A stretch of 64,000 bases of DNA from Dokdonella sp. (GCA_024707225.1 JANQAE010000001.1:1488001-1552000); one strand, 5' to 3'. Numbered from the stretch's first letter, positions 36,986 to 44,498 are shown. Made by a program: numbers and translations. The notes: generated by a model from the sequence alone, not told the origin.

Positions 36986-37504
36986 GCGGCGTCCCCGAGA
37001 ATCGCTTCGGTCGTCGCGTCGCCGGCGTCCTCGTCGTCGATGTCGAGATCGCCCAGGCTCATGCCGGCGGCGATGTTGCGCGCCTTGGCGACGATGGTCG
37101 CGATCAGCGTGACGTCGTCGGCACCGAGCTGCGGCATGCGCCGCTTCACCTCGCCTGGGATCGTGTCGAGAATCTTCGCCGCGCGCGCCGGCGCGCGACA
37201 GCACTTGCTCGAGCAGGTGCGCGGGCGCGAGCTCCTTCCGGCGCTCCGCGTTCTGCATCGCAACGCGCGCGCGCTGCTCGCGCGCAAGCAGCGCGCGCTC
37301 GGTCGCTAGGTTGATGCCCTCATCGCCGGTCGCGCGGCCGGCCGCCATTTCGCGCAGGTGGTCGCAGTACGCCAGCAGCCACTGCGCGAGCGCGTCGCCG
37401 TCGAGCAGCACACCGCGCTGGACCAGGCCGCTCACGGCCTGCTGCGAGATGCCGACCAGCAGGCCGAACTCCGCTTGCGTGCTGCTGGCATGCAGATCAA
37501 CCAC
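36982..37504 (-). CDS. Terminase small subunit, Nu1-like (single-nucleotide frame break)
   Basis: About 174 residues after correction, from GTG 37504 with an AAGGGGG Shine-Dalgarno. The N-terminal winged helix-turn-helix (STQAEFGLLVGISQQAVSGLVQRGVL) is in one frame. The C-terminal part (AKILDTIPGEVKRRMPQLGADDVTLIATIVAKARNIAAGM) is in another, with the change in the GC-rich alternation near 37185-37200. A one-base correction gives a Nu1-type protein, which recognises the cos site and recruits the large subunit. Confidence 0.75.
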
Positions 37505-37590
37505 ACAACCCCCTTGGAAAACCCCTGTGACTAGCGGGCGATTGCGGTCCCTCTTTCCCGTGATCGCACCCCCTGGGAAGGACCCGAGAC

Positions 37591-37636
37591 TGTCCGTATT
37601 CGGACACAGGGCGGGATGGCTGTCCGGATTCGGACA
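37591..37636. promoter_or_regulatory. Two 16-bp palindromic operators
   Basis: TGTCCG-N4-CGGACA occurs at 37591-37606 and 37621-37636, exactly 30 bp (about three helical turns) apart, between the P-like gene and terS. This fits cooperative binding of a dimeric regulator that controls the packaging/late transcript. The same half-sites recur at 41223-41265. Confidence 0.65.
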
Positions 37637-37651
37637 GACGATCGAGGTGCG

Positions 37652-38215
37652 TCATGCGTCGCCCCCACTGGCTGCGTCGAGGCCGAGTGATCGCGCGATG
37701 TGATCCATCGACTCAGCCACGGTCGACGCTGATGCCGGCGTGCGAGGCGCGGGCTGCGGCGCCTCGATGGCTCCCTGCGGCTCATCGGGCAGCGTGCCGC
37801 CGCGCATGACGTGCTCGCATGCCAGGTCGTAGGCATCCTCAACGATTCGCTCGGCACGCTGCTGATCGGCCTTGGCGAGCGCGTACGAGTCGATCAGCGA
37901 CCAGACCAACCGCGTGAACGCCGTGGGCTTGATGAGCCGCGCATCGCGCAGTGCGAGCCGGACGAAGGCGAGCGGCGGGATGCCGAGGCAGCGAGCACGG
38001 AACAGCATCGGCGTCGGCACGTAATCGTCGCTGCTCGCCATGCAGGCTCGCAGACCCTCGCCGATCTGCGCGTCGGTGATGCCCGTCAGCGCCTGAGCCC
38101 AGGTATCGGCGGCCAGGGTCAAGCGGCCCTGATCGTCGCAGGCGAGCGTGCTGGTAGCGCTCGCCCACCGCGCGCCGCCGTACATCGCCGCCATGCGCCC
38201 CCACAGACGACGCAT
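37652..38215 (-). CDS. Replication protein P-like
   Basis: 187 residues from ATG 38215 (MRRLWGRMAAMYGGARWAS). The segment LTLAADTWAQALTGITDAQIGEGLRACMAS and MLFRARCLGIPPL is typical of phage replication protein P, which loads the host helicase onto the origin complex made by the O-like protein. It follows the O-like gene by 19 nt. The C-terminal 60 residues are Ala/Pro-rich. Confidence 0.75.
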   Translation of the reverse strand: MRRLWGRMAAMYGGARWASATSTLACDDQGRLTLAADTWAQALTGITDAQIGEGLRACMASSDDYVPTPMLFRARCLGIPPLAFVRLALRDARLIKPTAFTRLVWSLIDSYALAKADQQRAERIVEDAYDLACEHVMRGGTLPDEPQGAIEAPQPAPRTPASASTVAESMDHIARSLGLDAASGGDA

Positions 38216-38234
38216 GACCGCAGGCGACGGGCGG

Positions 38235-39146
38235 TCACCTGACGATGGTGAGGTGGGGGTGCTCGCGCTGCTCGCGCTCGGAGAGCGCCTTGTGCTGCTC
38301 CTCGTTGAGCTCGACGACCGACGCGCGACGTCCGATGCCAACTGCATGGTGAACCTCGGTGGATTGCGAATCGCGGATGCGTCCGCGCACGGTGCCGAGC
38401 AGGTAGCCCAGCGAGGGGACGCCGCGGGTATCGCGCAGCTCGAGCGCTGTGGCGATCAGGACGTCGGGTGAAATGCCATCGGCGATTGCCGCGATGAGCT
38501 CAGGCCTGTGCGGGTGGGCATCGCGCATACCGGCGTCCTGGCGCAGCTGTCGGCAGAGCTGCCCGATCACCGTCGCCCCTGCGCGCGATGTAGGACTATC
38601 AGCGCTCTGTGTACTACCTAGTGGTAAGTCTTCTAGAGGTGGTGCGCTCATCGGGCTGCTCATCGGGCTGCTCATGGGTGCGCTCATCGGGTCGCTCATC
38701 GACAGGAAACCCGCGTCATCACTCGCTTTCGCGGGTGCGCTCATGGGTGCGCTCATCGGGCTGCTCATCGGTGCGCTCATCGGGCTGCTCATCCCTGAGA
38801 CGGATTGACCCTGTGCCATCAGTGGTAGGAAAAAAATGAACTCATCGATCGCGATGCGCCGGACCAAGCCGGCGTCGACCAGGATGCCGAGCAGGTGGCG
38901 CACAGTGCTCAGTGTGGGCGCGCACTCCTCGCGCGAGTGCCGGCCGCGCCGCGACGGGACCGTCAGGGTCTCGATCAGCATGCGTCGGCTGATGCGTCGC
39001 TTCGGCCCGCCCACGATGCCGCTCTTGTCCGCGTAGCGGCGCAGACCGCGCAGGTAGAGCACCTGGGCGGCATGCGGCAGCTCGTGCAACGCCTCGTCTT
39101 CCGCAGCCGTCCAGCGGCCCACAACGCCCCCTGACGCCGACGTCAT
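38235..39146 (-). CDS. Replication protein O-like with Ser-Pro-Met repeat region
   Basis: 303 residues from ATG 39146. The N-terminal winged-helix part (ALHELPHAAQVLYLRGLRRYADKSGIVGGPKRRISRRML) resembles phage replication initiators. Residues about 113-169 are two blocks of a M-S-(S/A/D)-P repeat, encoded by a tandem DNA repeat at 38639-38806. The C-terminal part (GDARGVPSLGYLLGTVRGRI-like) is DnaT-like. In lambda, O binds repeats inside its own gene; here the internal repeat could be the origin, but that is inference. Confidence 0.65.
   Translation of the reverse strand: MTSASGGVVGRWTAAEDEALHELPHAAQVLYLRGLRRYADKSGIVGGPKRRISRRMLIETLTVPSRRGRHSREECAPTLSTVRHLLGILVDAGLVRRIAIDEFIFFLPLMAQGQSVSGMSSPMSAPMSSPMSAPMSAPAKASDDAGFLSMSDPMSAPMSSPMSSPMSAPPLEDLPLGSTQSADSPTSRAGATVIGQLCRQLRQDAGMRDAHPHRPELIAAIADGISPDVLIATALELRDTRGVPSLGYLLGTVRGRIRDSQSTEVHHAVGIGRRASVVELNEEQHKALSEREQREHPHLTIVR
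38639..38806. repeat. Tandem repeat inside the O-like gene
   Basis: Two blocks of a short repeat built from GCGCTCATCGG(G/T) and GCTGCTCATCGG units of 12 nt, often paired as 24 nt, separated by about 60 nt of unique DNA. It encodes the MS(S/A)P tetrapeptide array. Possible iteron-like origin or a hypervariable spacer. Confidence 0.7.
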
Positions 39147-39334
39147 CGATCGTCCTCGAGCATCGCCAGGCAATCGGACAGGCGCTGTAGCGTGCGCGCG
39201 TGCTTCACCGGGTCGGTGCCGGCGCAGGCCCGGCGCTCGGCTTCGCGCGCCTTGCGGTCGAGCGCGGCGCGCACGTATGGCGCGCGGCGCGGATCGGCGA
39301 GAGGCCTGATCGCTTTGCGCTTTGTCCTATTCAC
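39143..39334 (-). CDS. Small basic phage protein
   Basis: 63 residues from GTG 39334, overlapping the methyltransferase stop (GTGA) and the O-like start (ATGA). Lys/Arg-rich (NRTKRKAIRPLADPRRAPYVRAALDRKAREAERR) with a helical end (ARTLQRLSDCLAMLEDD). No family is recognised; coupling on both sides supports that it is real. Confidence 0.6.
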   Translation of the reverse strand: MNRTKRKAIRPLADPRRAPYVRAALDRKAREAERRACAGTDPVKHARTLQRLSDCLAMLEDDR

Positions 39335-40327
39335 CGGCGCGCACCTCGCTCGATGTCGAGGAACGCGCCGACGAACTCTGCGGCGACTTGCGGAACGATT
39401 GCATTGCCGTAACCGCGAGGCGCACCACGCGCGCCGGTAGCCCATGAGCCAGCGGGAATGCGCTGGGCTCAACTGGCCGCCACTTGCCGTCTCGGCAAGC
39501 GATCCAGTCGGCTCCTCGCCAGAATCCGCGTAGAGGCTCTGCCGCGCTAGCGGCTGTCCCCTCGATCCGTACAACTCGGCCGCCGTCATCCGACAGCGAT
39601 CCGACTTCCAGTCGCGCGTCGTGGGGGTTGCCCAGCTCGCTGCATCGACCAGCGTCACGCCATCGTGATGTTTGCTCGTCGGATTCGCCCGAACCGCCGT
39701 TCGGTTTCGGCCGCCGCGCGAGTCGTTCACCGTGCACGTCGGCCACGAGGCCAGCGATGCAGCGCCTGGCAAACGATCGTCGCCCTGCGACGGACCGCCC
39801 TTCGGTCCATCCTGCTGACACGGCGTAGGCCACGAAGTACAGCCGTTGCCGGATGTGCGGCGCGCCGACGCCCGCAGCGCACAGATCCGATGCCCCGACG
39901 GCGTATCCCTGCGCTTCCAAGTCAGCGCATACAAGGTCGAGCCAGCCGAGCCCAGCCTTGCTCGCAACCTGCTCTCCAAAGATCGTTGGAGGTCTGCACT
40001 GCGCGATGAGGTGCTGCCAGGCCGGCCACAGATGCCGCTCGTCCGCAAACCCAGCTCCCGCACCTGCCGCGGAGAAAGGTTGGCAAGGGCAGCTGCCAGT
40101 CCACACGGGTCTATCAGACGGCCATCCGGCAAGAGCCAGCGCGAGGGCCAGCCTCCAATCCCGGCGAAGAAGTGACATTGCGTGTACGCGCGCAGGTCGG
40201 CCGGGACGACGTCCTCGATGCTTCGCTCGTCGACGTGTCCGGCGGGAAGAAGTCCGTCGGCGATGAGCTGGCGGAGCCATGCAGCGGCGCGAGGGTCGAA
40301 CTCGTTGTAGTAGGCGAGTCCATTCAC
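39331..40327 (-). CDS. DNA (cytosine-5) methyltransferase (two single-nucleotide frame breaks)
   Basis: About 332 residues from GTG 40327. N-terminal NGLAYYNEFDPRAAAWLRQLI and the SAM-binding FAGIGGW lie in one frame. The catalytic VWTGSCPCQPFSAAG (motif IV, catalytic Cys), the FGEQVA (motif VI), and GVGAPHIRQRLYFVA (motif VIII) lie in a second. The final GYGNAIVPQVAAEFVGAFLDIERG (motif X) lies in a third. The frame changes near 40152-40158 (a CCC run) and near 39415-39420. All motifs survive, so errors are likelier than decay. Probably protects phage DNA from host restriction; no cognate nuclease is nearby. Confidence 0.82.
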
Positions 40328-40584
40328 CACCTCGCGGCCTTGATCGAGCCGCCGCCCGGCAGCGCGAACACGTACAGTCCGCCGTGCCGCACGGGATGTG
40401 GATGGCCGTCTGAATCGACGATCAATGCCTTGGCGCTGCCTGTATCGAGCACGGCCAGCATCACCGGACACCGGAGCGATCCGAGGTGCAGATGCGGGAT
40501 CCAGCCCTGCGCGGTCAGGGTGCCGCCGTGCGCGCCGTCGGTGCGGCCGGCAACGGCGCGGTATCGTCCTCGCTCTCGCTTCAT
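40324..40584 (-). CDS. Small phage protein of unknown function
   Basis: 86 residues from ATG 40584, overlapped by 4 nt on both sides. A basic N-terminus (KRERGRYRAVAG) is followed by beta segments (MLAVLDTGSAKALIVDSDGHPHPVRHGGLYVFAL). Not recognised. Part of the leftward early operon between the regulator and the methyltransferase. Confidence 0.55.
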   Translation of the reverse strand: MKRERGRYRAVAGRTDGAHGGTLTAQGWIPHLHLGSLRCPVMLAVLDTGSAKALIVDSDGHPHPVRHGGLYVFALPGGGSIKAARW

Positions 40585-40973
40585 CGGGCGCCCACCTTCG
40601 CGGCGAGCTGCTCCATGCGCGCGACCAGGCCGGCCTGTGCGGCGACCGATTCGTTGAACACGCGCTGCAGCTTCGCGAATTCGTCTTCGGGCTCGACCGG
40701 CACCGGCGCGGCGTAGCCGGCATCGCGCATTTCGTAGGCGGCCAGGATATGGATGCCGCGCTCGCGCGCCGCGCGGCGGATGTAGGCGAGCTGCGTCGGC
40801 TGCAGCGTCTCGCGCTCGTTCGGATTGCAGCAGTCGGACAGCCAGCGGCCGGCGGCCTGGGCGTCTTTGTCGGGCCGGAGCGCGACGCCGACGGTCTTGT
40901 AGCCGCCGAGCGCTTTGACGGTCTGCACGATCGCGTCGAAGTAGTCCTCGACCGCCAATTCGTACTCAGGCAT
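40581..40973 (-). CDS. Phage regulatory protein, possibly CII/CP76-like
   Basis: 130 residues from ATG 40973. The core GGYKTVGVALRPDKDAQAAGRWLSDCCNPNERETLQPTQLAYIRRAARERG has the length and layout of phage CII-type regulators (CP76 family): a helix-turn-helix, an N-P motif, then a second helical pair. The C-terminus is a coiled coil (FNESVAAQAGLVARMEQLAAKV) that could multimerise it. It lies two genes after Cro, as expected for cII. DNA-binding role is inferred. Confidence 0.55.
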   Translation of the reverse strand: MPEYELAVEDYFDAIVQTVKALGGYKTVGVALRPDKDAQAAGRWLSDCCNPNERETLQPTQLAYIRRAARERGIHILAAYEMRDAGYAAPVPVEPEDEFAKLQRVFNESVAAQAGLVARMEQLAAKVGAR

Positions 40974-41187
40974 TGCGCTTCTCCCAGTGCCAGAACCGCT
41001 CGACGAAGCTCTCCACCGTCGCGGGATTCGCCGGGCCGGTCGCCAGCAACTGCCCGGTTCTGGACTCAATACGCAGTCGCCGCGACTTCTCCGTGATGCG
41101 CACGCCCAGCGCCTTGCCTGCTCGGACGATGAATCCGTCCGTGTCCAGCTCGGCGCCATAGGCGCTCAATGCCGTGACCCAGGTCAT
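40966..41187 (-). CDS. Small phage protein in the Cro operon
   Basis: 73 residues from ATG 41187, overlapping the next gene by 8 nt. A compact alpha/beta protein (DTDGFIVRAGKALGVRITEKSRRLRIES, PATVESFVERFWHWEK). Function is not recognised. Confidence 0.55.
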   Translation of the reverse strand: MTWVTALSAYGAELDTDGFIVRAGKALGVRITEKSRRLRIESRTGQLLATGPANPATVESFVERFWHWEKRNA

Positions 41188-41222
41188 GCCGATACCTCGG
41201 CGCCGCGCCGGGCTTCAGGCCG

Positions 41223-41265
41223 CTTGTCCGACACGCTCCGACGCTGTCGGACAGCGTCGGACAAG
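41223..41265. promoter_or_regulatory. Nested inverted repeats with TGTCCG half-sites
   Basis: An outer perfect 10-bp inverted repeat (41223-41232 with 41256-41265) encloses an inner palindrome with 11-bp arms and a 1-nt centre (41238-41260). The sequence contains TGTCCG at 41225-41230 and CGGACA at 41248-41253 and 41258-41263, the half-sites of the palindromes at 37591-37636. It lies in the 263-bp gap between cro and the next leftward gene. A regulator site or an RNA structure are both possible. Confidence 0.55.
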
Positions 41266-41450
41266 CTCACGAGGGCAAAATTTTTTGCCATGGACACCTC
41301 GCGATGGATCGAAGAAAAGACCGCCCGCCAATCACATGGCGGGCGGCAAATGCGCGCCTGTGGTCAGTAAGCGCGGAGAGGGAGGCGTGGCTCAGTCGGG
41401 CGAGGCTCGGCGGCGCGGCCATAGCGTCGAAGTGCACGAGGGTCATGCCG

Positions 41451-41684
41451 TCAGGCAACCTGCTTCTGCGCCTGCGGCGGATCGCCGAAGACATCAGGGC
41501 GGAGGTCGTAGCGAGTGACAAGGCCAGATGTCGCGCGCTCGATGGCCGCACACCTTTCTGCCGGCACTTTGCCGCGAACAATCCAGCCAGAAATGGATGG
41601 CGAGCGGATGCCGATCATCCTCGCAAGGCCGGCTTGACTCCCCACCACGTCGATGGCCCTCGCAAGGGCTGAACTTGGTTCCAT
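41451..41684 (-). CDS. Cro/YdaS-type repressor
   Basis: 77 residues from ATG 41684. It contains a Cro/YdaS helix-turn-helix (LARAIDVVGSQAGLARMIGIRSPSISGWIVRGKVPAERCAAIERATSG). Divergent from the CI-like gene, with 80 bp between them that carry TTAGC-N5-GCTAA-type sites. No Shine-Dalgarno is visible and one operator ends 7 nt from the ATG, so the message may be nearly leaderless. It presumably turns down the lysogenic promoter after induction. Confidence 0.85.
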   Translation of the reverse strand: MEPSSALARAIDVVGSQAGLARMIGIRSPSISGWIVRGKVPAERCAAIERATSGLVTRYDLRPDVFGDPPQAQKQVA

Positions 41685-41690
41685 GACTTA

Positions 41691-41755
41691 TTAGCCCACA
41701 GCTAACCGATGTTTGCAAGTCCCCAGCTAACCGGCTCGCATTAGTGTTTGGCTAA
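41691..41755. promoter_or_regulatory. cI/cro operator region
   Basis: A perfect TTAGC-N5-GCTAA at 41691-41705 and a one-mismatch copy at 41741-41755 (left half TTAGT), with a GCTAA half-site at 41726-41730 between them. Read leftward, TTGCAA (41713-41718) with GCTAAT 17 nt later gives a plausible cro promoter overlapped by the first operator. The second ends 9 nt before the cI start. Confidence 0.72.
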
Positions 41756-41764
41756 CATCCGCCT

Positions 41765-42310
41765 ATGAACGTCGTGCAGATTCGCAATCGAAACCTGCTC
41801 TTGGTCCTGGATCGTTTAAGGAACAGGGGCATCAGCCGCCGCAAAGACCAGGAGAAGGTTCTTGGCGGGATCGGACAGTCGTTTTTGTCCCAGCTCAAGG
41901 GTGGGAAGCCGATGGGCGATGAGGTCGCGAGAAAAATTTCGCTAGCGCTCGGCTACGACGAGGGATGGATGGACCGCCCGCAGTGGGATGCGCCGCAGGC
42001 CGCTCCTGGTCCGGACATTCAGTTGGCTGGCGATGGCGCGGAGGAGGTCGACATCGCAGGAATGGTTCGACGGTTCGAATGGGACATCCTGTCCCTGCGA
42101 ACAGTCCTTAGCGCCGTGCTTGCCTCGCTGGCGCGCTCCACACCAGGCGCAGCTGCGGAAATTCACGACGCTTTGCGGCAGATTCCAGAGCACACGCACG
42201 GCTATCTCGCGGACGTGCTCCACACAATCCGTGAAGCGCAACGTGCGACGGCAGAGGAGCAGCTAGACGTTCTGCGTCGCGAAGCTTCTTCAGGCGGCAG
42301 AAAGCCCTGA
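41765..42310 (+). CDS. CI-like phage repressor without peptidase domain
   Basis: 181 residues from ATG 41765. The N-terminal 70 residues form a lambda-repressor-like helix-turn-helix (QEKVLGGIGQSFLSQLKGGKPMGDEVARKISLALGYDEGWMD). The rest is helical (WDILSLRTVLSAVLASLARS, ATAEEQLDVLRREAS) and lacks the S24 peptidase Ser/Lys dyad. RecA-triggered self-cleavage is thus not expected and induction must use another route. No clear Shine-Dalgarno; the transcript may start at or near the ATG as for lambda PRM. Confidence 0.82.
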   Translation: MNVVQIRNRNLLLVLDRLRNRGISRRKDQEKVLGGIGQSFLSQLKGGKPMGDEVARKISLALGYDEGWMDRPQWDAPQAAPGPDIQLAGDGAEEVDIAGMVRRFEWDILSLRTVLSAVLASLARSTPGAAAEIHDALRQIPEHTHGYLADVLHTIREAQRATAEEQLDVLRREASSGGRKP

Positions 42311-42459
42311 GAACGATGTCTTGCGTGGTGTCGGCCATGACCCCTCCTGTTTGTTTTTGGGATTAAAGTTCAGGATCATCGCAAGATACGAGAAGCGTTG
42401 ACGCCTATCGCGGCGCCACCGTCTTGCTTGACTGAGGAAGGAATCGATAAGGGAGGGGG

Positions 42460-43245
42460 ATGGAGACTATTCTGTTTATTTTGGTTGCGGCCGCGATAGC
42501 TGGCGTCCTTGTTGCGCGGGCGCATACCCGCGAGATGAAACGCTATGAAGATGCCGCCTCACATTTGACCGGTGGTGGCAGCGAAATGCTCTGGTGTGTG
42601 GGCAGCGACCAGAAGACTGGGCTGGCTCTTTCGCCAGATGCGAGCACGATCCACCTCCTCTCAGGCGCCAGCGAGGCAATCGAGGCAAGATCGGTGCCGT
42701 ACACAAGCCTGGTTGCTGTCGAGGTATTCGAGGACGGCGACACGATTACGAGCTCAGCTCGCGGTCGAACAGTTGGCGGGGCATTGATTGGAGGAATGCT
42801 GTTCGGCGGGGCTGGCGCCGTAGTCGGCGGACTATCAGGAAAGAAACGCTCCACGGAAACGGTCAGCACAATCGAACTGCGGGTCACCATCAACGATATC
42901 CGGTCACCGACATTTGACGTTCGATTTCTGAGCTCCGAGGTGAAGCGATCCGGAGCAGCTTACTCCAGCGCATCCAAAGCGGCGCGAGATTGGCAAGGAC
43001 GATTGGCAGTCCTGCTAAAGCGGGCGGAGACAGCCGACCCCAACCTTGCCGTGCGCGAAATCGTGACACGGCGTATCGCTCCCGTCATCGAGCCAAGGGC
43101 GTCGCGCCCTCAGAGATCGACGAAGCGGGTCTACTCTTCATCGCCGCAGAAGAGCCCCGCGGAACGCGAAGCGCTGATGGTCAAGGCGCGTCAGCTCGCG
43201 GCAGAGCGTGAATCGCGTGGAGCCGGCCACCTAGACGTCGATTAA
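42460..43245 (+). CDS. Membrane-anchored glycine-zipper protein, lysogenic cargo candidate
   Basis: 261 residues from ATG 42460 with GGGAGGGGG upstream. N-terminal hydrophobic anchor (ILFILVAAAIAGVLVA), a beta-rich soluble part (LLSGASEAIEARSVPYTSLVAVEVFEDG), and a glycine-zipper hairpin (GGALIGGMLFGGAGAVVGGLSG, about residues 105-127). The C-terminus is basic. It lies downstream of cI and upstream of the repressed early promoter, so it is probably expressed in lysogens. Composition is visibly less GC-rich than its neighbours, suggesting recent acquisition. A superinfection or host-fitness role is possible but not shown. Confidence 0.6.
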   Translation: METILFILVAAAIAGVLVARAHTREMKRYEDAASHLTGGGSEMLWCVGSDQKTGLALSPDASTIHLLSGASEAIEARSVPYTSLVAVEVFEDGDTITSSARGRTVGGALIGGMLFGGAGAVVGGLSGKKRSTETVSTIELRVTINDIRSPTFDVRFLSSEVKRSGAAYSSASKAARDWQGRLAVLLKRAETADPNLAVREIVTRRIAPVIEPRASRPQRSTKRVYSSSPQKSPAEREALMVKARQLAAERESRGAGHLDVD

Positions 43246-43291
43246 TCAGCGGGCGTGACGCCGCAAGCCCTATGGGCTCCCGCTAACTTTA

Positions 43292-43333
43292 TTAGCTTAT
43301 AGCTATTGACATTCGTTAGCTGCGTGCTAATCT
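43292..43333 (+). promoter_or_regulatory. Rightward early promoter with CI-type operators
   Basis: TTGACA at 43306-43311 and TAATCT at 43328-43333 with a 16-bp spacer. A perfect TTAGC-N5-GCTAA lies between and over them (43316-43330), and a one-mismatch copy lies just upstream (43292-43306). The arrangement predicts direct repression, in lysogens, of everything from 43371 through the DGR to the integrase. Confidence 0.78.
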
Positions 43334-43370
43334 TCCTTCGCGCCCACCCCGGGCAAGGAGGAACAGCACC

Positions 43371-43688
43371 GTGTCAGCCGCCACCGCACCGCTTGCTGCG
43401 CCCAATGCCAGCCTTTCGATCGACGTCGCCGATGGCCTGACGCTGCTCGTCCGCACCATGGGTGGCGGCGAAGTCGCCGCGTCGCTGTTCGTCAAGTCTG
43501 AGCTTCGCCCCTCCCTGAGCTACGCAGTCGGCCCGGCCGACCGCGCGCGCGTGGACGAAGACGAGGATGAAGAAGATGGCCGCGGCGTGCTGTGGATCGG
43601 CCGCGCCGCTTTCGACGTGCCGCCCGGAGCCGTGTCCGCGCTGCGCGCCCTCCTTGATGCGGCCCGCTGCACCGGTGGTGCGGCATGA
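43371..43688 (+). CDS. First gene of the rightward early operon, unknown function
   Basis: 105 residues from GTG 43371 with AAGGAGG 9-10 nt upstream. Beta-rich N-terminal half (LSIDVADGLTLLVRTM), an acidic stretch (VDEDEDEEDG) and a helical end (GAVSALRALLDAARC). Not recognised. Confidence 0.65.
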   Translation: MSAATAPLAAPNASLSIDVADGLTLLVRTMGGGEVAASLFVKSELRPSLSYAVGPADRARVDEDEDEEDGRGVLWIGRAAFDVPPGAVSALRALLDAARCTGGAA

Positions 43689-43990
43689 GCGCGCAGAAGC
43701 CGGGGCATCCTCAGACAGACCTTTGGGGGCTCACGGAGCAGGACCACACCGACGCAATCGCGGAAGACGCGGCGCGCGCACTGGTCGGCGAAGTCGAACC
43801 GATCCCGCTGTACCTGATCGAGCAGTACTACGGAACCAGGGAAAACTTCATCGCGCGTTACTTGGCACAGGCCGAAGAGGACGAGGCTGCTGCGCTTGAC
43901 GAACGCGCACCTGAGGAGTGGCGCGCCGGGCGCAAGGCGAACGCCCTTCGCTGCCGAGGCGTCGTCCAGGCAATCGGCGGAGCGGCATGA
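43685..43990 (+). CDS. Early phage protein, unknown function
   Basis: 101 residues, ATGA overlap with the gene before. Mostly helical and acidic (LTEQDHTDAIAEDAARALVGEVEPIPLYLIEQYYGTRENF, YLAQAEEDEAAALDE). No family is recognised. Confidence 0.6.
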   Translation: MSAQKPGHPQTDLWGLTEQDHTDAIAEDAARALVGEVEPIPLYLIEQYYGTRENFIARYLAQAEEDEAAALDERAPEEWRAGRKANALRCRGVVQAIGGAA

Positions 43991-44472
43991 GCACCATGGC
44001 GCGCTTCCTCGCGAACCCGCCCGGCTGGCTCCTGCTGCTCGGCGCGGCGATCGCGCTCATCGGCTCGGTGCGCGTCTCACTCCATACCGGTGAGCCGCCG
44101 AAAGACTGCGGGCCGCAGGCGGAACAGACGCGCGACGGCATCGTAGCCGCCGGCGCTGCCGACGTCCTCAATGATGCCGTCTCGGATCAGCATGATCACC
44201 GTCGAGTCGGTCGGGTTGAGTACGCGCCGCTCGTTGCCGGGCTGCAGGAAGCCGAAGACGAGTCCGCGCGCCTCCTCGTCCAGCTGCAGGACGTAGGCGT
44301 CCCAGCGTCTGCGCTCCAGACGCCGCAGGCGTCGCCGATGGCGCCAGCGCCGAAAGCCGTCCCACCCGAACTTCACCAGCAACACCACGGCGGTCGCGAT
44401 GCCGCCGACATCCAAGCTGATTTCCATGTTCGCCCCTCGTCCTCGTGCGGCCCCTCGCCGCGCGCCGGCTGA
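43987..44472 (+). CDS. Small membrane protein, 3' part uncertain
   Basis: ATG 43987 overlaps the upstream stop (ATGA). The first 35 residues give a clear membrane segment (GWLLLLGAAIALIGSV). From about 44077 the frame reads antisense to the SieB-like gene and loses protein-like character, so the real product may be shorter, or a frame break may hide the stop. The coordinates describe the open frame; only the N-terminal part is well supported. Confidence 0.4.
   Translation: MSTMARFLANPPGWLLLLGAAIALIGSVRVSLHTGEPPKDCGPQAEQTRDGIVAAGAADVLNDAVSDQHDHRRVGRVEYAPLVAGLQEAEDESARLLVQLQDVGVPASALQTPQASPMAPAPKAVPPELHQQHHGGRDAADIQADFHVRPSSSCGPSPRAG
44077..44427 (-). CDS. SieB-like superinfection exclusion protein
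   Basis: 116 residues from ATG 44427, the only leftward gene inside the rightward operon. It begins with a hydrophobic segment (VGGIATAVVLLVKFGW) and a very basic stretch (RRWRHRRRLRRLERRRW). Then follows LDEEARGLVFGFL and RRVLNPTDSTVIMLIRDGIIEDVG, the layout of SieB-type exclusion proteins. Opposite orientation under its own promoter, as for sieB in lambdoid phages, fits expression in lysogens to block other phages. Confidence 0.55.
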   Translation of the reverse strand: MEISLDVGGIATAVVLLVKFGWDGFRRWRHRRRLRRLERRRWDAYVLQLDEEARGLVFGFLQPGNERRVLNPTDSTVIMLIRDGIIEDVGSAGGYDAVARLFRLRPAVFRRLTGME

Positions 44473-44498
44473 TTGTGCCACCAACCCAGGAGATCCCC

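Noticed and set aside
38639-38806. Tandem repeats as a CRISPR array
   Set aside because: Units are 12-24 nt with no spacers of uniform length, and they encode part of a replication protein. No CRISPR array or cas gene was seen anywhere in the window.
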